Assembly (NCBI GenBank): GCA_037576195.1
Contig: CM075101.1
Span: 51,770,001-51,834,000 of the forward strand
Origin: Phytoseiulus persimilis
Lineage: Eukaryota; Arthropoda; Arachnida; Mesostigmata; Phytoseiidae
Direction: 5' to 3'
DNA length: 64,000 bases
A program made the position numbers and the translations under genes. The stretch's first letter is position 1. Every line of letters starts with the position of its first letter. The notes below the pieces were generated by a model. That model did not search any database. It was not told the DNA's origin and worked only from the letters and a program-made list of their open reading frames with translations. Shown one piece after another: positions 10,248 to 23,902 of this stretch.

Positions 10248-13200
10248 GTATGTGAAGAATGTCCTGTTAGTTCATGACGAGAAATTCTCGCAAATCATTA
10301 TATGTTTCGACATTCGAGGGATGGATTCATACTGCTAGATTAGCTCACATAGCCGTCCCAGACCTAATGTGGCTTTTGCAAAGGGACAGTTGCTTGCGTG
10401 CTCCTCCAGGTCAACGAGGCGCCTTTGATCCCCGTCCCGCTCCGATCCCAGATCATCCGCCGCACCGGGGAGACTCCTCAGCAAATCAGCTGTCGCGCTC
10501 CGGGAAATTCGAAACCGTTCGATGTCAGACAGAGATGCTCGTTCTCACCCGGATTATCTGTCTGATGATCTGATCCAAAACATCGTTTACCGTTTTTTGG
10601 CTCTGCTCATCGCAGAAATCATCGATGAAACGTTGGTGATTGGGTGCAAGTGATGTCCTAGCCCCCGTTCGTGATGCTGAATTCCTCCATCGTAGCACCC
10701 TCAAACATTCGGGTTCCCGGGCCTTCTCTCACCGCCTCCTCATACTCCTCTCCCTCATGAGTCAGTCTGCTCGTCCCACCACAACACTACCAGTTGACGT
10801 AAACAGACCCCTATGCCGTCGTCCGTGAGTTGCCTTCTCACTCCCTTTCTCAATTTTTGCTTTGTTGTTTTGTCTGTCGCTCGAAGCAACAGGGGTTCCG
10901 CAAGCGGTCGAAGATATAATTTTGCATTACGTCGCGATAAAGCCTGAACACAGTGATAAGCTCGACCCCCAAGTAGTAAGTATCGAACCCCGTTGCTGTG
11001 GAATTTTGACAGGTCCAACCTTGAATGCACGCGAACATCTGACGGACGTGCTGACTGTGCAACCATCTAAAACCTCCGTTGCTCCTCCTCGTCATGACTT
11101 GTAGGTCGATATCACGAATGTTGTGCGATTCGACCAAGAAGAGCCTAGCTCGGATCTCTTCGACGTCGAAGCACCGACGATTCGTCATGCGAACTTCGCG
11201 GAAGTATACACCTGTTGAAACATCAGAGTTCTCCGAAACCAAAGACCACGGCATGTTGCGAACCGATGTGTGTTTCGTCTCTATCGGAAGTTTCGTTAAC
11301 ACGTTTCGTCGGCGCTTCATGCTGCGAGTGCATGGGTGTTTCGGTTGAAGATCTGTGACACTCCACTCGAGCGAGCGGTGAGATGAATATCGCTCCGAAA
11401 CGCAGCATTCTGGCTTGTAAGAAGACAGTTTTGTCCTAAATTGACTGCCTAGCAGTCGATATGCAGACATTCAGTGCCTCCAAAGATGAGATAGATGCGA
11501 GAATCCGGAAGTTGTGACGATACGTCTTGCCTAGCCTATTTATTTAGGAAAATGCGGAAATATTCTCCTCGTTCCCCCGTCCATGCGTAATTGTTTATGC
11601 TTCACCACGGACTCGAGTCACATTCGATATTCGAATCATTCGCCCGGAGGATGTGGAGAAACTCGAGTGAGAATTAAGCCATTTTCTGGAATTATTCACT
11701 TTCACGCACGAAGGACTAGTTCCCAACTCTTCTTCACGCAGAAGAGTAGCTTATCGGAAGTAACTCGGATCTCTGGTTCGGCGTGAAGGAATATGCAATA
11801 CTGGGCCGACAGAGTTGAATAGTTCCGCATCGAATTCGATGCTGAGTCCTGGAGGTATGCCGTGCCTGCGCATCGGCTCGGACTGATCGACTCCCCATAG
11901 CAGTTCGTAGCAGCTCCTGGACTTTCGAGTTTGATGCTGGAGGGACTGGTTCCCTGCACACCGGCTCAATACAGGCATATGAGTATCTATGTATGAGTTT
12001 TTTTGTATGTCCGGCGACGATGAGCGTTCCAGTTGACAGCTGCTGTGAGATGGGCAGAGATAGGGCTTTTCTGGTTCCCTTCCCGGAAGCTGCCGGTCAA
12101 TGCCGGAGGCTTTCGAACCGAAATTAATGGCAGTTCATGCTTTTCGAATACACTGCATGTGGGCTTCCAACTCTGGTTCTTGGATGGAGAAACCCGCCCG
12201 CCTCTCTGACAAAAGGAGAAGGTAACGGTCAAGAGACCGCTGACAGCAACGTTGTCTATCGAGTAGATGAATTCTCGAAAGCTCTATTCGATGGCCAATC
12301 AGCATAGGCATTCGACGACAACTGAGTGTTGTACATCGATCAGAGTCCTCTGAAGTCGCCGATCAGCTGATTAACTAGTCGTTATCAGCTGCAGGGTAAG
12401 CTGACATTGATTCTTCCAGCCGAGACTCGAGTCCACGGGGGGGGGGGGGGGGGGGGGGGGGGCGATGAGGACGCTGGATCCCCCGAGACCCTCCCGTCCG
12501 TGTGGGAACTGTTGCTTCTGTTTCTCAAGCAGAGACCGGCGCTGCTGCTGCTGCGTGGAGCGTGGTCCTTTCCATGCCGTCTCTCGGTTCGTCTGTAGGT
12601 CCCGCTACGATTTTTGAGGCAGTCAACGACGAAAGAGAGGAGGGTTGTACGATGACGTCATTCATTCACCAGGCCTGTGCTGGTGCGTTCATTGAGAGAG
12701 CTGCCACTGCGGAACAACGCTCTGCGCGGATGGTCCGAGCCGAGCTCATGCCGACTGGCTCTGAGTCAGTTTTCCCAGCGGGAATGTCGTGGGTTTTGGA
12801 GGAAACCCTTGCTCTGACGAAGCAGACCAGCCGTCTCTGTAGCTGATCTTTTTCCAAGAGCTCGAGACAATCGTAGGGACAAAGTTTCGAGCGCTGCGAT
12901 GTCCGTACTCAGTGGGGCGTCGGGGAATAATATTTCGCGGATCTGATGTTCCCTCCGCCCCATCGGCTGTCATGCTGATTCTACGGCGGTCACTGTCCCC
13001 CGTTGGGAATCCGTTTTGAAGCTCCTCCGACCGTCTGTTCCTGGCGAGAAATTTGTTCGAGAAGATTGATTCTCGAGTCTTAGAGCTCCAGTTGATTTTG
13101 TATCGATACGTTGCATGGTACCACAATGGAGCGATAGCCTTCCCGACGGCTGGTGTTCTCAGTTAGTGACCCAATGACTAGCGCTCAGGATGGCGTTGGG

Positions 13201-14234
13201 GAGGAGCTGATGGGATTTCGGTTCTTCAACTATCAATCAAAGAGTTTGACGTAAACAGACAAAGCATTTGCCTGATGAAACAGATGGTAGGTTTCGCAGC
13301 CAGCTATCGCCGACGGCGGCACCGACAACAACGCCACGCGTAGAACGTGCGGCGTAGAAGCTCGTAGGCGTTCAACGGAGGGAGATGATCAGAAGGAAAA
13401 GAGGAAGGGACCGACGGACGGATAGTGTTCCAGAAATAGCAACGTTGGGAGAGGGACTGCGGCCCGACGGCGATGGCGGCGCGCAGAGCACTTGGAGAGT
13501 TGCTCAGAGAATACAGCAAACCAACATCTGAACCAACATCGAAGTGCTCGCCGTCTGCCAGCCAGCCTCCTCGACTGACTAGCTCTGACTGGCTTTCTCA
13601 TTGGTTCCGACGTAAAAGGGAGCACATTGCCATGTCGCGAGCTCTCACAATCTAGCTCTGGACCGCGGGCCGGCTTGTGGGCTTCTGGCCTGCTGCTGAC
13701 AGCTTTCCACGTCGGCAGCATCGAAGGAAGTCAAGTCAGTCCAGGGCGTGAAATGTTCGTTTCCTTCGAGCCGGAGAACGTGGTGACACTCACAATCACT
13801 AGTGATCGGTGAAATCAGCTCCCGACACAAGCGAACACTCAGTTTGTGGAAAGTCAGGTCCGTGACGCGGATCGGGAAGCCTGCGCGAGAGCCTTCTCCG
13901 TGCCCTTCGGAGAACATGCCTCATCGATGACCAGTGACACTCCTATGTGAATATTGTTTCCTAAAACAAGCGTTCGCTTCTTCGATTTGAGCTTGCGCAA
14001 CCGTCCCGATTTTGTGGGAGAAGTCCACTGTGAGCGTTGCTGCTCATGAAAACGCCGACGGTCATCCGAGTCGCGTTCCACTCCAGTGGTGATCACTCCG
14101 TGTTCGATCATTGAAGCTCAGTCCAAACTGGAACCCATATCGTCGGCGATTGTGATGTTGCTCGTTGAGACAACATGTGCTGCGTGCTCTCACTTGGGAT
14201 TCGTGTCATCGACTGAGGTGTGAGATTCCGAAAG
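10248..14234. other. Long stretch without a supported gene, upstream of Shc
   Basis: No exon chain with recognised homology. It holds a 206-codon open frame on the - strand (11470-10850) without known relatives and a run of 26 G at 12437-12462. The Shc promoter and any non-coding 5' exon may lie towards the right end. Confidence 0.4.
12437..12462 (+). repeat. Homopolymer G tract (26 G)
   Basis: An uninterrupted run of 26 G residues. It could form a G-quadruplex, and its length may also be affected by assembly or sequencing error. Confidence 0.95.
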
Positions 14235-14892
14235 ATGTTGAGTTGCTTCTCTTACGCTGCTTATCGTTCCCTGGACGAGCCTGAAAAAGCAGAACTCGAG
14301 GCGGTGGACAGTCGATCTGCCTCCCCTAGAGATTCAGCTGGGCGTCAAGTGACCACCGCCACTTCTTCTGCCACCGTTGCCAGTCCTGCGACAAGCTCCA
14401 CGACCGCCGCAAGCGAACAAGCAGAATTCAATGGCAGGCAATCTCATCTTGTATCATCAGGTTTAGGAGGTCATCTGAGCAGTTCGACAGGAACTCTCAT
14501 GCATCTCAGTCCCACATCACTTGTTTTACCTCAGAATCCCAGCTCCGCTCCGAGTTCAACGGCTCTAACGCCCGAACTGAAAAGACCTCCGAACCAGAAA
14601 TTCGTGAAACATCTCGAAGCGAACCTTCTTAAAAACTCCATCAGTGATTCACAACTGAACTGTACAAAGAACAAAGAAGAGAGGTACATCAAAGTACCGA
14701 TCGGAACCGCCATCCCTCCTCCTAGACCGAATGTACCTTGTCCGAAGAAAGACAAGCGTCACACTCCTAGCAACCCCCGCCATCAACAAAATTGTGAGAA
14801 AGCCGACCAGGCTCCAAAGTCCTTTGCTCCGACCATCTCTCGAAATCCGCGGTCGACACAGGCACCTACGCCCCTGCACGTGCTACCGCAAA
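14235..14892 (+). CDS. Probable 5' coding exon of Shc (low-complexity N-terminal extension)
   Basis: This open frame starts [20 protein letters not shown] and is rich in Ser, Thr, Ala and Pro, with a [10 protein letters not shown] segment that could bind SH3 domains. A donor (CAA A|GTATAT) at about 14892 is phase 1, which matches the strong acceptor at 15126 (CTTTTTCGTTTGCAG). The joined product would resemble the Pro-rich CH2-type region of long Shc isoforms in position, not in sequence. If unspliced, the frame continues to a TGA at 14991-14993 (ending EYVPEV), so a separate small protein is the alternative. Confidence 0.45.
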
Positions 14893-17800
14893 GTATATCG
14901 GGTATGAGGAATATTCTCGACTCGGTTTCTCGATCTGATTCTTCCATTCCATCTCGAATCAAGGAAATAGATGAATATGTTCCTGAAGTCTGAGTGAGAT
15001 TGTGCTCGAAGCTACTCAGAGCATTATGTCGCTCAGTTGAATCTCGATTAGGCTTCGAGCATTGGGCGGTTCCACCTTTCTTACCCAGAGTAAATGTACG
15101 GAAGCCCGCGCTTTTTCGTTTGCAGCTTCATCGAGACATACCTCAACGGCCAGGAAGTGCAAAATGGCACCTTCGAATACCGAAGGCGCGACAGGAAGTT
15201 CTCAACGAACCTGGTTACATCAGGATAATGAGATACTTGGTAGCGGTGTGATGTACACAGTCAAGGTGAGTGGAGATTCTTCGAGGAGTGGAGAGACCGG
15301 ACAAGAGAACGGATGGAAACGACGTCTGTCTTGCTCGAGGTGAACCGCGATGCAAACAGTGTTTCATGGTAGTACATGGCAGGTTGTGGCTCAGGAAGAC
15401 TCAGAGACTCCAAACTTTGACATCGAGTCACGAACGCGTTGAATACGATCGGGATTGGCCATCTCTGCTGCTGTCGTTTGTCATTCCACGGAAACGACTC
15501 TTTAAGAGGGGGAAGCCTCTACAACGGTCAATGATAGGAAGCTGCTCAACATGAGGATTTAGTAAAGATCGTCCAAGCCCACATATTTCCATCGTGTGCT
15601 CAGAGAGCGCAGTCGATGTAACTAGTCAGGACCTCGTACCGTGAAAGCAGTTCTCTGGTGTTTAGAGAACCCTCGTTGACGGATACGCTCTATCGGAAGA
15701 GGCAACACCATCATCAATGGTGATGGCAGCCGCAGCGAGGAAATACGAACTTCCTCGTTGTGGCGGATGAAGAAGCCTCTTGCGTTGGAAGGAGCACCAC
15801 TCGGAGCTTATCGAAAGGAAATCAGAGTACAACTCAGGACGGATCGTCTCCACCAATTTGGTGGAGGCAGCCTCAGCTGCTGCTCCTGCGAAAGAGATCG
15901 CTCGTCCAGCTCTTGGGCTCTCCCCATTTCCCTATGTGATTTCAGTGAGAAAGGGAGCAGGCTATCTGGGGCTTTGGCGGTCGCTGATATCAGAGTCAGG
16001 AATAATCTTGGAAGTCTGAATGGATGTCACCCGCTCAGTAGGGCGCAATGCGTGACTGAATTCCACGAATCCGTGAATAAAATCCTGGAAATCGGAAACG
16101 GAACGCTGTAATGACCCATCGCTTCTAGCCACTCCCCGACGTCGTGCAACGTAGAAATACTTCGCGAGCGAGCTTCGAAAATATCATATCATTCAAAGAG
16201 CGCTATGGGCCATTATGAGCTCTCCAACGTTCGAGGAATGCTTCAAACGCTTTTTTCTGTGGAGCGTGAGTCTGCTCCTGACATGCTCAGCTGACCAAGG
16301 TTCGATCGGAGCGCGTTCTCGGTTCTTCCAAGGATGGAGGCAGCCATTGGAAACCTCCTGATGACGGGATAGGTGAAGGCATAGGAATCGGTTCTTCCAA
16401 AACGTAGCGGCTCGAATCAGGCAGTCTGAAGTTAGCTGCGAGTTGTTCCATTCGGTGAGTCCGTGAATAGCGGAGAGAGGGCAATCAGGTTCATGGTAGG
16501 CTGGCTAAGGGCTTTCGAACTGATCGATGGACAGACTGGCTGAATGGTTGCCAATGAACAACAGGCAGCATGGTGGGGTCGAGGAGTTGAATGACGCATC
16601 TTGGAGCAGAGAATACATGGACGTGGCATAAGACAGCGTAGATGACGGAGAAGAGAACCTCGACCGCATGCGAACGTGCCTTCGTGCGCGCTGGCTTGCT
16701 CGGGAACAAGTAATCGGGCTTGGCAAGTGCGCAAGAAAGCAGCCAGCCGGGATGGGGAGCAAACAGACTGGCTGGCTGGCTGGCTGGCGGGTTTGCTGAG
16801 TGACTGTTCAGCGGCCTAACAGGCTGACTGGCGTGGAGGACACAGGGAGGGAGGAACCTCCGCCAGAGACGGGGAGGGAACTAACCGCTTCCTCCGTGAC
16901 GTCAATGCTTTCCTCCTCCGCATTGGACGTTGTCTGCTGTGCGCTGCGCTGTTGCCGTCTCGGTGAAGGTGGGCCGATCGGTCTCTCAGCCTGCCTGCCA
17001 GCTAGTCGACCGATTGACTGATTGCTTTGTTGGTGGCCTGTCCGCCTGTTCGGTCGCCTGCTTGCTCGCTCGCCCGCCCGCCTGTTGAATGGCAGCCCCG
17101 GGGTCGCCCGCCACACGACTGACAGACCATGCATTCGGCTAACTCCAAGTTTCGCGTACAGTTTCCGATCATTCAGCCCTCAAAAAAAAATGTTACAGAA
17201 GGATTCTTGTGTCAGCTTGGCTCTTCTTCAGTCGAGGGCTCGAGCCCCGCGCTGACTTCCCTGGATGGGATGTACTTGCGAGCGAAAGTTGGCAAACCAC
17301 CTCCTGAATCAGGGGTATCGGATATTCGATTCGATGCTAGTCTGCTAAGAGCTCGATTTTCCCGCTCATTCTGGCCATTGGGGGGACGTCGGATCCGGCA
17401 ATGGTTGAACGGCGTTCACTGGTCTCCTGGGACTGATCAGTCGCAAACGGGGAAGACTCTCCTGGGGCTGAGCTTTGGGATTTCCTAAAAGTTAACTGAG
17501 ACGAGAGCGCATCGATTCAGGGATATCGTCGCGTTCTTTAATCCCATCAAAATCGACTCCATAGTTGACAGAGAACATTCAAGCTCCGATTGATCATCCC
17601 TCATGTTGACGTGAACCTCAGCAGTTTCCAGACTAGATTCGCGGTGTGATGGGTCGACTATGTCGGTCGTCCAACTCCCTCGAGAAATGTCGTGGATCCT
17701 GGTGCCCGTGCAAAGGCTCTCCTCGGAGACAAACGATATTCTGACGTCTTTCCGGGACGAGTATGTCGATTGCAGCTCAAGATCCTAATCAAGATGACGA

Positions 17801-20800
17801 AATTCCTCAAAGAATCAGAGAGCTGAAACGGTCGGGGCTGATGCGGAATCTGTAACCTTCAGACGTAGTTTGTTCACTCGATACGCCGTCAGGCTGAGTT
17901 GACTTATTTGTTTGAGTCCGATCTGACAGGTGAGATTCAAAGCGACAGTCGCTCCTTTGTGAGCTACCCATGGATCGGAAACTTGAAGGCTCTGCCGTTA
18001 GCGACATCTCACTAATTGAGCCTCCATGCAGGCCACGTTGGTAGATGTAGAATCCCTCGCTGTTTCCGACATGCCTCGCAGATAAAGCTAACTGCTCGAA
18101 ACATGCGATACGCTGTCTAGAAACCAGATCAGCTGTGAACGGGATGGTAGGGGTGGAACCTCAGTTTTTTCTAATCTACTTCATAACGATGGGAAACATC
18201 GAGCCTTGGTATATAGAGCGCTTCGAGAGGAAATATTTGAACGCGATACCAGTTCGTTGACTGACTGGTCGCTTGCTCGCTACGTTCGGCGTCAGCGGCG
18301 GTGCCACCAGCCCACGCTTAACAGACTTCCGGCGGAGCTTCCTGCCGGAGCTCTTGTTGAAGCGAATTCCGTTCGATCCACTCAGATGGCGAGCTCTGCC
18401 AATGGGAGTAAAGGCGATATCGATATATTCTCGTATCGGTCCGTGCCTGGCGATTCCTTTTCTCGTCTTGCGAACGAGGAGTTGAGATTGATTGCTTCGG
18501 AATTCCAGCGTGGTCTGCCGTCTACGTCCACTGGCGTGCCCAGAGGGGGGGCGGCAAGGTGGCCATGCCCCCGCACCTCTCAAATGTTTAAAAACTACGT
18601 GGATACCGACAAGGAGAGGTCGCGAGGATGATGATGATGATGATGATCATCATCACCTCACTCCCCCCCCCCCCCACCGGGAAAAAAAAAGGGCGCGCTA
18701 CTGTCTACGTCACTATCATGATAATCACGGTCTGCATCGTTTGGTAAGCTGAAGAGCATATCGGTTTCTTCATCCAATTCGGAGCCTCTGTGCCGGTTCA
18801 CCAAGCGATAGTTCGAATCCAATTGCTTCTGGAGCACGGGAGTCTGAGCTTACCTAAGACAAATTGGGGAGTGAGGACAAGGACGAAGTAATCTGTGATT
18901 GACGAGGCTGTTTTCGATCTTTACAAGTACGTCGGCTGCCTGGAGGTTCTGACCTCAATGAAAAGTCTGGATTTCGAGACGCGCACATTAATCGCAAAGT
19001 AAGTTCCGAGATTGGACACCAATCACGGGATTTGCCCGAGTTCTGAACACGAGTGATCAATAGGAGTCAGAGAACTTGGTGTTCCGACCTCGACACATGC
19101 TTATTGATTTGATTACAAAGCAATTTTGTGTCCCATCAGGGAATGTATCGTGAGAGTCTGCGAAGCTGCCGGCTTGAGAACAGTGGACAGAAAAAGGAAA
19201 CTGGACCGTCGCCTGCTACGAGTCCTAGCCGAGAAACCCATCATGGAGAATGCGGGTAAGGCACGAGTACAGCGTGGGCGGAAAACATCACGATTCCGAA
19301 TATCATGCGGCGCAAGCTCCATTTTACTGCTGAAAATCTAAGCACTTCAAGGTTCTCATGACGGCTTCTATAGATTTTTCTAATATTTCCGAACGTCTGT
19401 CATCTTCTCTGAACACTCTCAAAAGTGAGTTGTATCCTTGCAGGCGCCAATGTCTCACTGTGCATCAGCGCCTCTGCGTTGGCATTGACAGATCTCGAAA
19501 CGAACCGCATCGTAGCCACCCACGCAATGCCTAACATCAGCTTCGCATCAGGTGATTTCTCGCGAACAGACGGTGCATGATTTTAGGTGCTCCCAAAGAG
19601 CTTCTCGACTTCAATGGTGAAATCACGGGTATCAGAGTTGAAGAGGAAGATGACGAGGCGATGATCGAATTCGGGGTCTCCCACAATACTGAATGTTCCA
19701 TGCAAGAGACGATCGAACATATCGCTAGCAGAGGCGAATGGAGAAGGGCTCACGAATATTATTCCTTGAGACGTTCAGAAGAATGTCGTCATAAATTATG
19801 AAACCATCGTGCTTGATACAATGAATGTCATACCATTATTGAAACTTCACACAGGAGGAGATCAGGATACTTTGGACTTCGTGGCGTATGTCGGGAAAGA
19901 TGATTTACATAATCGAGCATGTTTCGTGCTCGAATGCGAAGGAGGACTCGCTCAAGATGTCATTGCTACAATCGGACAGGCCTTCGAATTGAGGTGAGGA
20001 ATCCAAATGCTCGGAAGACTGGATCGCCTTCTTCCGAAGACATCTGTGCGGTTTCGCCACACGGTAATCAATTTCCCGCTGTTTCGCTCAGGTTCAGAGA
20101 ATTCTTGAGAAGATCTCCAGTTGCGGTTCCGACGCAACCTCCAGTCAGGGATCCTGATTATTACAATGATCTGCCCGGCAAAATCCCCCCGGAACCAGTT
20201 CTCAAGGTACATACTTCTGATCAGTTGTCGTTCGAGCGAGTCTGGCAAGTTAGACTCCAAATTTTGAATGATAGCAGCTCAACAGCGGTTCACTGTTCGA
20301 AGCGTCCCGTTCAAGCTGGGAATAACTTCAACGCTGTTTCAGGCACCACCAAACAATAACAATGGCACAGCTACTACACCAAATAACAACACTCCAAGTG
20401 CTGGGCATGCGGGCGCTGGGGATAACCTCATCGATTTGGAGAACACCGAGACCGCGGTCGATCCTGTCTCGGTTCAACCGATTCACGGTAAGCAGGATTA
20501 GAGCAGTCTATTGTGATGGTCTTACGTGGAGAACCGATATTCGCTATTGATCAATGACGGTCGACCACACGGAGTTCGCATCCTGCGAGCAAGGATAACA
20601 TTTTGACCGCCTCCACCTCACAGACTATGTGAACACAAATTTGGATCCTTTCGACATGATGCCAATGTGCGAAGTGATTCCCCCGACGCCGCTTCCAAGT
20701 TCCACCCCGAGCGCCGAAGTCTTCCCCCCTCCTGACGTCGTGGCTTCCATTGAGCAGCGTCTTTTGGTAAATATGAAGGCATGCCTGATGCTAGCAGACG

Positions 20801-21253
20801 TCCCAGTCGCTTCGGAAAGTCCTCTCTATATCCATTGTGTGCGTTTCGCAGGCTGAGCCATGGTACCATGGCGCTATATCGCGAGAAGAAAGCGAGGCTC
20901 TCTTGAAAAAAGACGGCGATTTTCTTGTGCGTGAATCCAAAGCTCAAAAAGGATTCGTCCTCACTGGTCTTCAAGGAGGCAGCGGCAAACATCTTCTGCT
21001 GATCGATCCCAACGGAGTGGTACGTGTTATACCCTTGGCATTCCAGGATGTTCAATGGAAAATTCCTCGAGCACCCTTGAAAATTCGTTGATGAGATTTC
21101 AGAAAATTGCAAGTGCCTTCGTTGCAGGTCCGAACAAAAGAGCGAACATTTGAGAGCGTCTCTCATTTGATCAACTTCCATCGAGATAACCAGCTGCCGA
21201 TCATATCTCTAGATTCGGCGCTGCTCCTCATCAATCCAGTTTGCAAACCGTAG
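14235..21253 (+). CDS. Shc: SHC-transforming protein (Shc adaptor)
   Basis: Shc couples activated receptor tyrosine kinases to Grb2-Ras signalling. Firm coding exons: 15126-15265, 18928-18998, 19140-19255, 19444-19551, 19855-19993, 20092-20206, 20343-20487, 20624-20766, 20852-21019 and 21128-21253, all in phase. The PTB domain runs from [16 protein letters not shown] to [19 protein letters not shown]. The linker keeps both Grb2 docking types: [14 protein letters not shown] (YYN pair) and [12 protein letters not shown] (YVN). The SH2 domain begins [13 protein letters not shown], has the phosphotyrosine-binding FLVRES, and ends [15 protein letters not shown] before TAG. An adaptin-like motif (NLDPFD) sits before the Pro-rich stretch. 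The N-terminus is uncertain: ATG at 15164 gives a short form, while a Ser/Thr/Pro-rich open exon from 14235 joins in phase if a donor near 14893 is used. Confidence 0.92.
16767..16790 (+). repeat. (CTGG)n microsatellite
   Basis: About five and a half consecutive CTGG/GGCT units within the first Shc intron, in a region where diverged CTGG and TGCC words recur. Confidence 0.85.
18627..18675 (+). repeat. (GAT)n microsatellite followed by C13 run
   Basis: Seven GAT units, then CATCATCACC, then 13 C residues (18663-18675) and an A-run. It lies in the first Shc intron about 250 nt before the PTB exon. Confidence 0.9.
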
Positions 21254-23902
21254 AATGTCTCCATCCCCTCTTAGATGTATATTCATTCAATTTCACATCG
21301 AAGTTCTCTCCTGATATTACATTACCTTGTCCTGTACAAACTCGATTGTTCAAACTCTGAACGATTGTGCGCGATAAGCATTTTCAAATGCTGTCGTCGA
21401 GGGAAGTCGAGATGAACAACAAGTATGTCCCTGATTGTGAAAGGAAGCTACGAAAGTTTAGAGAACAGACTGTATTCCCTCGTTATGGTCACGAGCAGTG
21501 CAACACAAAGAGAAACCCAGTCATGTATTATAGAAGTCGTGGGAAGAAGTGATAAAGAAGGTCGAATAGACATCCTCTTCCACCGGAACGAAACTCGTAA
21601 ATACGGCGGACAGCGGAATGAGATTCGCGTCACATCTGTTGGTAGACGACATTTCGGGATCAGGATAATTCACATCGAGTAGAAAATGTAAGGTTTAGGG
21701 GGGAACAGGAATTGAGCAAATGAATCTGGGAGCTGTGAAAATTGGCGAGAAGCTGGAGTGTTGGGAGAAACTTCTAGCCAGCGGTGGACTCGAAGAGCCC
21801 GAATGTACTTCGCAAAGTTCTGGAGCCCGATCATTATTGGGAACTGGCGGATTCGGCGGAGGATAAATATGAGTGTGTCTATTTACAGTACTGTAGATTG
21901 TGCCATTCGTAAACAAAGCGTTATTGCTTTGGTCACCGAATCGATTTATTTACACTTCCTCATTTTCACCTGATCGAGACCAACAACAACTACTACCACT
22001 TCCACCACAATAATGGTATCAACTATCTGGAGAAATCCTACACCTGGAGCTCGAGTGAAGGCTCCTGTGCGGAGAGGACGTCGTGAGATCGCGCAAACAC
22101 CCCCCGTCAACTTCGGTGTGAATTGTACTGTCTCGTCAGCTGGAATCATGGATTCCTCCAGATAGATGAGTCCAGTCTAATGGAAACTCTTCGTTCCTGA
22201 GTGGCCCCAGAGCTGTGTAAATCATGAAACCAACAAATGGTTCCAGAGGCCCCCAGAGAGCTCTTGCGCCATCGTGGATTCCTTGTACAAAAGTCGAACA
22301 TTTGTAGAACATATCGTTGAAATCTACCCACAACTACAACTTTCCGATATCCTACTTGGTCTGCTCACTTGAATCGACTACATTCGTGTGGCAGAGCGCT
22401 GTCTTGACTACATTTCTCTCTTGAGAAACCTAAGAATGAAATTAACTATCTCTACACCATATTTTTGTGGATGTTACGCCATCTTGCTTCTGTTGGTTTG
22501 AGAATCAGATCGAATCAGAGCACCTTCCGTTCTATACTCGCTGTTTGATGCTCCTCATTAGAAAGCGAGCGAGCAAGAAATTGACGACTTGTGAGTCAAA
22601 AGCTATGCGGACAACCAGATAGAACCAGCGTCAGCTAGTGCCAACACTGGTCGAATGGACTGGCCACGGGAAGTGGAAGAATTAGAAGGTCCATCCTTTT
22701 CATTATTTAGTTGAGCGCTCACTCCGTCCTCGCTCTTCATTGAACTACTGTGTACGACTGTCTCGGTTGAAAACATTACATAGTCGCGTCGCTCCCAAAT
22801 CCTCTCTCTATCTCTCTCTCTAGTAGAATGTACAGGATGAAGTACAGAGGGAGACGAAGAAAAAGTCTTTGGGAGGGAGAAAGATAATGAGAAACGAAGA
22901 CAAGCTCAACCGAACCAAAATCTCGTTTCGCGCTGCATCTTCTACCAACTTCCGCTCCACATTTCATCCTGAGGGGAAAACGCACATCACAGCATTGGCC
23001 TGATCAAAAGCTCGGACCGAACTCCAGTGTGGACCGTGGATCGTCATCTCAACCTGTTTTAATGGTGACAGCCCGACGCCTTCAGAGGAGAGGGTCGGAT
23101 TCAGAAGTTCGATTCGTCGATGGAGCCGACCGAATTGTGGTTCCAGCTCTAATCGGGAAATGAGGCGAAACGGTTTTTGGTTCGGTTTCCGACAATTTCT
23201 CCGAATGTATGATTTCATCACCCGAACCTTCGATGAAGATGTTGGTCCGTGGAACCAGCCGGGAAATATGATAGGTAGATGCCATGAAACAGGTGATTCG
23301 AAAAGCAAATCTAAAAAGGCAGTCATGAGGTTGCCAGATGACAAGCAAACATAGCTATCGCTCTCATATTTCGATCGGGTCGGTTTCACTATTTCAGGAA
23401 TGGACGGATCATGAACTACAGTAATAAAGTTGATGATAGAGAATGGAGAAGAGTCGTTATCAATCCTCGGAGGTTGTTAGGCTTCTGGGAGGAGGACGAA
23501 TCGGCGGCATCAGGTTTTCCCAGAGAGAGAGACTTTCAATACGTGCCAATAAATGCTTGACACTTTCTTCGTTAAAATATTTTGTTCGCATTGCTCGACT
23601 TATATCACTGGAAGATCCAGACGAAAGAAGTCTAAGATAGGTCAACTATTCCGTGAGTCTTCGTGAACTCCCATCCCAAGTCACCTCGCCACCTGGCTTG
23701 CTCTCGAGCAACCCAGGTTGGCTCCGGTTTTCTTATGTCCTTTTCGGCACACCGCTCCAGACGGGGAGGTACGTTTATTCGGAAAAATACGGTAAATTTG
23801 AATGTATACCAGGCGGCTGCCCTGCATCGCCTTTGGCGCGTGTCGGTGTGTGATCCGTCGCTTTGCTGTAGAACGGAATCTGCGCCAGATCTTCTCAAGT
23901 CA
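21254..23902. other. Intergenic stretch after Shc
   Basis: Contains the Shc 3' UTR at the left, a CT-rich tract near 22800-22822, and short open frames on both strands. None has recognised homology or a splice-consistent chain. Confidence 0.45.

Larger units (their letters stand above)
15266..18927 (+). other. Large first intron of Shc
   Basis: The intron of about 3.7 kb is far longer than the others here (often 45-200 nt). It contains a (CTGG)n tract (16767-16790), a GC-rich segment at about 16.8-17.1 kb with a TGACGTCA-like site (GTGACGTCAATG near 16896), a (GAT)n tract and a C-run at 18627-18675. A second promoter inside it is possible but not shown. Confidence 0.6.

Noticed and set aside
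22136..22333. Open frame on the - strand after Shc (GPLEPFVGFMIYTALGPL)
   Set aside because: Two frames of the same stretch are open at once and neither connects to further exons; insufficient for a call.
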